Part shown: one piece after another, positions 59,442 to 64,000 of the stretch
Position numbering within the stretch: the first letter of the stretch is position 1
Layout of the letters: every line of letters begins with the position of its first letter
Notes under the pieces: generated by a model
Seen by the model: only the letters and a program-made list of their open reading frames with translations
Databases searched by the model: none
What the model was told of the DNA's origin: nothing
Position numbers and translations under genes: made by a program
Assembly (NCBI RefSeq): GCF_002906575.1
Contig: NZ_CP026309.1
Span: 2,480,001 to 2,544,000, forward strand
Source: Salinigranum rubrum
Lineage (GTDB): Archaea > Halobacteriota > Halobacteria > Halobacteriales > Haloferacaceae
DNA: 64,000 bases
Reading direction: 5' to 3'

Positions 59442-60308
59442 GTGACGAACTCCAACGACCCTGAGAACCCCGAAGGCGCTGACGGACCAGGGGACCCCGA
59501 CGGTCCCGATGCTCTCGCCGACCTCGACGACATCGAGGCCGGCATCGATGGCATCGAAGTCGTCGCCCGTGCGGCCGTTCTAGCGGGCGGTGCGGAACTC
59601 CGTCGGCGCTACCGCGACGGCGACACCGACGGGGAGTACGGCACCCACGACGTGTCGGCGGCGGCCGACGAGGCGGCGGAGGCGCGGATGCTCCCCCTCG
59701 TCAGACGCGCGTTCCCCGACCACGCCGTGTTCGCCGAGGAGGCCGGCGAGTTTTCGGGTCGGGGTCCCTATCGCTGGATCATCGACCCGCTCGACGGGAC
59801 GAACGACTTCACCGCTGGCCTTCCCACGTTCGCCTCGTCGGTGGCCGTCCTCCACGAGGGGACGCCGGTGCTGGCGGCGGTCCACCAGCCAGCTACCGAC
59901 GAGACCTACCTCGCCCGTCGGGGGAGGGGCGTCCGCTACGACGGCCAGCGGGTGACCGCCGACAGCGACAGGCGCGTCGAGGCCGCCACGGTGGCGACCA
60001 TCGTCGGCCGTGCGGTTCCGCGCGACCCTGACCTCGCACGGCGGGCGGACGCCGTCCGGGAAGGACTCGAAGTCGAGGTGAAGCGGGTCATCAGTAGCTG
60101 GGCACCGACCGTGCACTCGGGACTGTTCGCCCGCGGTCGGCTCCAGGGGCTCGTGCAGTTCCACCCCGACGAGGAGGAACGGGCGGTCACGGACCTCCTC
60201 GCGCGGGAGGCCGGCGCAGTCACGCGGCGCGACGGTCCGCTCTCGGTCGCTGCCAGCGACGACGAGACGCTCGCGACGCTGTGGGACGCGACTGAGGGAG
60301 TACGATAG
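59442..60308 (+). CDS. Inositol monophosphatase family protein
   Basis: This 288-residue phosphatase has the metal site motifs AEEAGEF, IDPLDGTNDFTAGLPTF and, toward the end, WAPTVHSGLFARG in place of the usual WD motif. The first 40 residues are a low-complexity acidic extension. It begins at a GTG (59442). Substrates in archaea include inositol phosphate or fructose 1,6-bisphosphate. The altered last motif makes the substrate uncertain. Confidence 0.85.
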   Translation: MTNSNDPENPEGADGPGDPDGPDALADLDDIEAGIDGIEVVARAAVLAGGAELRRRYRDGDTDGEYGTHDVSAAADEAAEARMLPLVRRAFPDHAVFAEEAGEFSGRGPYRWIIDPLDGTNDFTAGLPTFASSVAVLHEGTPVLAAVHQPATDETYLARRGRGVRYDGQRVTADSDRRVEAATVATIVGRAVPRDPDLARRADAVREGLEVEVKRVISSWAPTVHSGLFARGRLQGLVQFHPDEEERAVTDLLAREAGAVTRRDGPLSVAASDDETLATLWDATEGVR

Positions 60309-60460
60309 GCGAGCGTCACCCCCGCGGACACGCCGACAGCGAGCGGCAGTCGCCCCGCTTGAGACCTGCGGCTCTCGTCTCCGAACCTCCGACGGCCACA
60401 GAGAACAGTCGCTCGTATCGTGGCCGTTCGTTTTCGGGTGTTCGCCCGGTCGACAGCGGC

Positions 60461-60949
60461 TTACGCCGCCGCCTCTTCCGTAAACAGCTCGTCGTACTCG
60501 CCGCCGTCGAGCCGTTCTTTGAACTCGCGGGGGTTGTTGCCCTCGATGGTGACGCCGAGGGACGTGCAGGTCCCGACGACTTCCTTCGCCGCGTTCTTCA
60601 GGTCGTACGCGAGCAGGTCCGACTGCTTCTGCTTCGCGATTTTCTGGACCTGTTCGACCGAGAGGTCGGCGACGAACTCCTTCTGGGGCTCGCCCGACCC
60701 GGTCTCGAACCCGGCCTCGTCCTTGATGAGCGCCGCCGTCGGCGGGACGCCGACCTCGATGGAGAACGAGCCGTCGTCGTCGTACTCGACGGTGACGGGG
60801 ACCTCCATACCGTCGAACGCGGCGGTCTGTTCGTTGATTTCGCTGACGACGTCCTGGACGTTCACGGGCGTCGGTCCGAGCTCGGGACCGAGCGGCGGGC
60901 CAGGATTGGCCTCGCCGCCGGGAACGAGCACTTCGATAGTTCCGGCCAT
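60461..60949 (-). CDS. rpl11: Ribosomal protein L11
   Basis: This 162-residue protein has MAGTIEVLVPGGEANPGPPLGPELGPTPVNV and the C-terminal rRNA-binding domain (GTCTSLGVTIEGNNPREFKERL). The start is the ATG at 60949; CGTTAAAGG at 60976-60984 is the promoter box. It is transcribed on its own, apart from the L1-L10-L12 operon, as known for halophiles. Confidence 0.96.
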   Translation of the reverse strand: MAGTIEVLVPGGEANPGPPLGPELGPTPVNVQDVVSEINEQTAAFDGMEVPVTVEYDDDGSFSIEVGVPPTAALIKDEAGFETGSGEPQKEFVADLSVEQVQKIAKQKQSDLLAYDLKNAAKEVVGTCTSLGVTIEGNNPREFKERLDGGEYDELFTEEAAA

Positions 60950-61155
60950 GTCTATTTCGACCCTCCAGCGACCTTTAACGGTTTTCTTTCCACTCGCTCG
61001 CGTGCGAGACGACACCACGGCGGCCGCTGGGCCGTCCGTCGAAACGGTCGCACGCGGCGATGTCGAAGCCCCCGCCACGGCCGAAATCGGGCCGAGTGGT
61101 CCCCAGAACGACCGCAGTCGTTGGCTTTATCCACGGCAATCGTCGAGTCACTACC

Positions 61156-61305
61156 GTGTCATATCAGACAACTATCGGATGGTCACTCATCACGTCCGGA
61201 ATCGTCACCCTCCTCCTGGCGTACCTCCCGTACCCCTCCACTTACTGGGGGGTCGGACTCCTCGTGCTCGGTATCCTCGTCTTCTACCTCAGGCGACGCC
61301 TCTAG
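61156..61305 (+). CDS. Small two-helix membrane protein
   Basis: A GTG at 61156 opens 49 residues with two hydrophobic helices (IGWSLITSGIVTLLLAYL and GVGLLVLGILVFYL) and a basic end (RRRL). A CTTTATCC box at 61125-61132 lies about 27 bases upstream, which supports this start and a leaderless mRNA, over longer in-frame starts such as 61060. No family is assigned. Confidence 0.6.
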   Translation: MSYQTTIGWSLITSGIVTLLLAYLPYPSTYWGVGLLVLGILVFYLRRRL

Positions 61306-61393
61306 CTGACGCGCAGTGAGCGCGCTTTGCTGGCGACCGGGGACGGGTGCGGGTCCGAGTATCGGTCTCAGTACCGCAGAACGGCTCGGTCGG

Positions 61394-61750
61394 TCACGTC
61401 GCACCGTCTCCTCGCTCCCGGTCGTCGCGCTCGGCGAGGGCTTCGGTGGCCGACGCCACCCAGGCGTGCTGGTCGAGGAGCCGTCTCTCGCCCGCGTCGG
61501 TGAGCGCGTACCGGTCGGCGAGCCCGTCCTGTCGTCGCGAGAGGAAGCCGTCTCTCACCAGCGCGTCGAGCGCGCCGTGGAACGTCTTCGGCCGGATTCT
61601 GTCGTCGTAGTGTCGTTCGAGCGCCGCCTTCGCCTGCTGTCCGGTCGGGTCGTCGAGTTCGGCGACGATGACGCAGATGTCGCGTCTGAGTCCGCTCTGG
61701 AGCCACCGCATGCGCGACGTTCGGCGTGGCCGCCGAAAGGTGTTGGCCAT
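61394..61750 (-). CDS. PadR-like winged-helix regulator
   Basis: The conserved part begins MRWLQSGLRRDICVIVAELD and continues TFHGALDALVRDGFLSRRQDGLADRYALTDAGERRL, the PadR-like winged-helix pattern common in haloarchaea. I give the start as 61750; the ATG at 61711 would give the compact family form. The protein is about 105-118 residues. The target is unknown. Confidence 0.8.
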   Translation of the reverse strand: MANTFRRPRRTSRMRWLQSGLRRDICVIVAELDDPTGQQAKAALERHYDDRIRPKTFHGALDALVRDGFLSRRQDGLADRYALTDAGERRLLDQHAWVASATEALAERDDRERGDGAT

Positions 61751-61844
61751 CGCGTCGTCCGGACCGTGTCGGTTCCAGTATCGAGGCTGAGAGCCGGAGA
61801 GTGAGATACTTAGCTCCGACCGCCAACGACCGGTCGTACATCGA

Positions 61845-62090
61845 ATGTCGTCAGTCCGCTTGAAACCCGGCCCGGTCTCGACACGCGCGTTCAACCTCGG
61901 CTCTCTCGCCGCCGCCCTCCTCGCGTGTGCGATATCGGGGTTCTACCTGTGGAACGGCGCGCTGACGCTCCCCGAACTCGTGCTTTTGAGTGTCGTCGCC
62001 TTCCCCCCGTATCTGCTCCTCGTCGTCTGCGTGCTCGGCGTCTGGCTGGGGTTCAGCGACGACGCGAGGGTGCGCGGCCGTCTCAGGTGA
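61845..62090 (+). CDS. Small membrane protein
   Basis: This 81-residue protein has two hydrophobic helices (LGSLAAALLACAISGFYLW and LVLLSVVAFPPYLLLVVCVLGVWLG) and basic ends. It is divergent from the PadR-like gene, whose regulator may control it. No family is recognised. Confidence 0.6.
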   Translation: MSSVRLKPGPVSTRAFNLGSLAAALLACAISGFYLWNGALTLPELVLLSVVAFPPYLLLVVCVLGVWLGFSDDARVRGRLR

Positions 62091-62094
62091 GTCC

Positions 62095-63159
62095 TCAGAG
62101 TTCGACGGCGAAGTCGTCGTACTCGCCGGCTCGAACCGCGAACTCGGCCAGGAGGTCGACCGTCGAATCGAGGTCGGCGGTGTCGACCACCTCGACCGGC
62201 GTGTGCATGTATCGATTGGGAATGCCGACGTTCACCGCCGGGATGCCCGAGCGCGTCGTGTAGAAGGCGTCGGCGTCGGTCCCCGTCCGGACCCCGGTGG
62301 CCTGAAGCTGTGCGTCGACGCCGGCCTCCTCGGCGGCCTCCCGGAGCAGGTCGACGAGCACTGGGTGGTTGGTGCTGCCCCGCGAGATGACCGGCCCTTT
62401 CCCGAGTTCCACGGGTCCGTTCTTCTCGCCCGAAACGGCGGGCGAATCGGTGGCGTGGGTGACGTCGAGCGCGACGACGGCGTCGGGGTCGAGGTCGTAT
62501 CCGACCATCCGCGCGCCCTGCAGCCCCACCTCCTCCTGCACCGTGGAGACGGCGTACACCGTCGCCTCGTGGTCGGTCTCGGCGACGCGGCGAAGCCCCT
62601 CCGCGGCGGCCCACACGCCCACGCGGTTGTCGACGCCGCGGGCGGCGAGCCTGTTCCCGTGAAGCTCGTACATCCCGCTCGTGAACGTCACCGGGTCGCC
62701 CACCTGGACCAGTTCCCGCGCCGTCTCCTCGTCGTCCGCGCCGACGTCGACGAACTGCGCCTCGATGTCCTCGTACTCCTCCGAGCCGTGGTCGCGCAGG
62801 TGGATGGCGGTCTGGCCGACGACGCCCTGGACGCTCCCGTCGTCGGTGTGGACGGTCACGTGCTGGCCCTTCGAGACGGTGCGGTCCGCGCCGCCGATGG
62901 GGCCGACTCTGAGAAACCCGTCGTCCGTGACGTCCCGGACGATGAAGCCGATTTCGTCGACGTGGCCGGTGAAGGCGAGTTCCGGCCCCGACCCGCTCCC
63001 CTCGACGACGGCGACCGCATTGCCGTACGCGTCGGTCCACACCTCGTCGGCGATGTCGGAGACGTAGTCGAGCCAGACGCGCTGCCCGCGCGTCTCGAAC
63101 CCCGAGGGGCTGTGCGTCCGCAGGAGGTCGGTGAGGAACTGCCGTGGCGTGTCGTCCAT
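62095..63159 (-). CDS. M42 family metallopeptidase
   Basis: This 354-residue aminopeptidase-like enzyme has metal and catalytic motifs of the M42/tetrahedral aminopeptidase family: FTGHVDEIGF, RGVDNRVGVWAA, VQEEVGLQGA and DVTHATDSP, with a late NRYMHTPVEV. It probably trims peptides made by the proteasome. Length is normal. Confidence 0.94.
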   Translation of the reverse strand: MDDTPRQFLTDLLRTHSPSGFETRGQRVWLDYVSDIADEVWTDAYGNAVAVVEGSGSGPELAFTGHVDEIGFIVRDVTDDGFLRVGPIGGADRTVSKGQHVTVHTDDGSVQGVVGQTAIHLRDHGSEEYEDIEAQFVDVGADDEETARELVQVGDPVTFTSGMYELHGNRLAARGVDNRVGVWAAAEGLRRVAETDHEATVYAVSTVQEEVGLQGARMVGYDLDPDAVVALDVTHATDSPAVSGEKNGPVELGKGPVISRGSTNHPVLVDLLREAAEEAGVDAQLQATGVRTGTDADAFYTTRSGIPAVNVGIPNRYMHTPVEVVDTADLDSTVDLLAEFAVRAGEYDDFAVEL

Positions 63160-63244
63160 ACGCCACCTCGGGCGACCGCGCCGAAATACGTTGCTCCCGC
63201 GAAGTCGTCACAACGTTGATACTGTCCGTCGCCGTCTATTACCC

Positions 63245-63586
63245 ATGGACAAGTTCACCCTGTTCGAAGTGCACGTCCACGACGGCATGGAGTTCAGCGC
63301 GACGAACACCGCCCCCGCCATCGGTCGCTCCGGCGACGACGACGAGGAGTACGAGGAGCTGGAGGAGGTCACCGAAGCGTCCGAACCGGCCGAGGAGGAC
63401 GAAGAGACCGAGGCCGACGACTCGTCGAGCCGCGGTCCCAGCCCGCTCCCGCTCGTCTTGACGCTCGTCGCCATCGTGGTCGTGGCCGTCGCCCTCCGGA
63501 AGTTCAAGCGCCCCGACGCCGAGATCGAGATCGCCGAACTCGACGACCTCGCCGAGTCGTACGACGAAGGGGAAGCCGAGCACTGA
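63245..63586 (+). CDS. Single-helix membrane protein with acidic flanks
   Basis: This 113-residue protein has an N-terminal beta-like segment (MDKFTLFEVHVHDGMEFS), a long acidic linker, one transmembrane helix (PLPLVLTLVAIVVVAVALRKF) and an acidic cytosolic tail. It looks like a conserved haloarchaeal family of unknown role. The start at 63245 is the ATG nearest the conserved part. Confidence 0.65.
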   Translation: MDKFTLFEVHVHDGMEFSATNTAPAIGRSGDDDEEYEELEEVTEASEPAEEDEETEADDSSSRGPSPLPLVLTLVAIVVVAVALRKFKRPDAEIEIAELDDLAESYDEGEAEH

Positions 63587-63590
63587 CCGG

Positions 63591-64000
63591 ATGGCGACCG
63601 GTTCGGAGTCCCCTGAACCACGCCACCGACGGCTGTCCACCGGCCACGACGTCGCCCTTCCGCTCTCGTGTCGTGCGCGTCTCGGCGGCGCGGTGTTCGC
63701 TGCCGACTGGGCGCCCCTCCGAGCGGCGCTTCCGCCTGACCTGACGCCGCTCAGAACCGGTGTGCGCCGCGGCGCCGTCGCCGTCGTCGGTGTCGACTAC
63801 CACGAGGTCGGAACGCTGGAGCCGTACCGCGAGGTGGCGGTCGTCGTCCCCGTCGCGCGCGACGGCGTCGCTGGCGTGCCAACCTCTCTCACTGGAGTCG
63901 GCGGCTACGTCGTCGACCTGCCGGTGACGACCGAGCCAGCCCGCGCGCTCGGTGACGAGGTGTGGGGGTTCCCGAAGTCGGTGGCCGGGATCGACCTCGA
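63591..64000 (+). CDS. Acetoacetate decarboxylase-family protein, 5' part
   Basis: The gene starts at 63591, two bases after the previous stop codon, and runs off the right edge. The 136 visible residues include VVGVDYHEVGTLEPYREVAVVVPV and LGDEVWGFPKSVAGID, which match the ADC superfamily core. The catalytic Lys of true acetoacetate decarboxylases would be in or near WGFPK. Many members have other substrates. Confidence 0.75.
   Translation, partial: MATGSESPEPRHRRLSTGHDVALPLSCRARLGGAVFAADWAPLRAALPPDLTPLRTGVRRGAVAVVGVDYHEVGTLEPYREVAVVVPVARDGVAGVPTSLTGVGGYVVDLPVTTEPARALGDEVWGFPKSVAGIDL

Overview
The window is a high-GC chromosomal segment from a halophilic archaeon (class Halobacteria). The evidence is: strongly acidic proteins, archaeal ribosomal proteins (L7Ae, L21e, L24e, L37e, S28e, the P0/L12 stalk), an RNA polymerase Rpb4 subunit, aEF-1beta, LSm, RNase J, Tat lipoproteins of halocyanin type, HalOD1 and HVO_2753-type small proteins, TTTAA-like promoter boxes close to start codons, and abundant ATGA or TGATG overlaps between genes. 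No insertion sequence, prophage or CRISPR array was seen. Most of the window looks like stable chromosome with a respiratory block at its left end.

Region 1 (1-13.5 kb): a partial aMBF1 factor and tRNA-Leu(GAG), then a denitrification block. It holds a DUF420 membrane protein, halocyanin plus a radical SAM/SPASM protein, a second radical SAM/SPASM protein with a small PaaB-like partner, a rhodanese/metallo-beta-lactamase hydrolase, a quinol-type NO reductase, a cupredoxin, copper nitrite reductase NirK, a cupin, and a DUF2249 protein with a coupled small protein. Together these reduce nitrite to nitrous oxide, pass electrons through blue-copper proteins, and probably mature a cofactor. Region 2 (13.5-21.4 kb): purF, LSm-L37e, a short-chain dehydrogenase, and RNase J, prenyl diphosphate synthase and GluRS in one direction.

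Region 3 (21.5-29.3 kb): a REC-PAS-histidine kinase, agmatinase divergent from an NrpR-type regulator, a Na+/solute symporter with a small membrane partner, a cyclase-family hydrolase and a DUF456 protein. Region 4 (29.7-36.7 kb): ferredoxin, EtfB, EtfA and a FixC-FixX fusion (electron-transfer flavoprotein system), then a wHTH-GNAT protein and acidic or zinc-binding small proteins. Region 5 (36.7-47.8 kb): TmcA; the L7Ae-S28e-L24e-Ndk operon; SBP56 with a 2Fe-2S ferredoxin; a dCTP deaminase-like protein; an APC permease fused to Usp domains facing an Lrp-RCK regulator; and three tiny coupled genes.

Region 6 (47.9-61 kb): two MetE-type genes, then HemK-type methyltransferase, MscS, KsgA, DUF655, Rpb4 and L21e, then aEF-1beta with a zinc-ribbon protein, a TctA-like permease, and the L11 / L1-L10-L12 ribosomal genes with a recognisable L1-type leader. 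MazG and an inositol-phosphatase-family protein lie on the opposite strand between L1 and L11. Region 7 (61-64 kb): small membrane proteins, a PadR regulator, an M42 peptidase and a partial acetoacetate-decarboxylase-family gene.

Four genes (radical SAM, SDR, prenyl synthase, SnoaL-like) are each broken by what reads as one missing base in a G/C homopolymer. This pattern looks more like sequence error than biology, and these genes should be read as probably intact.
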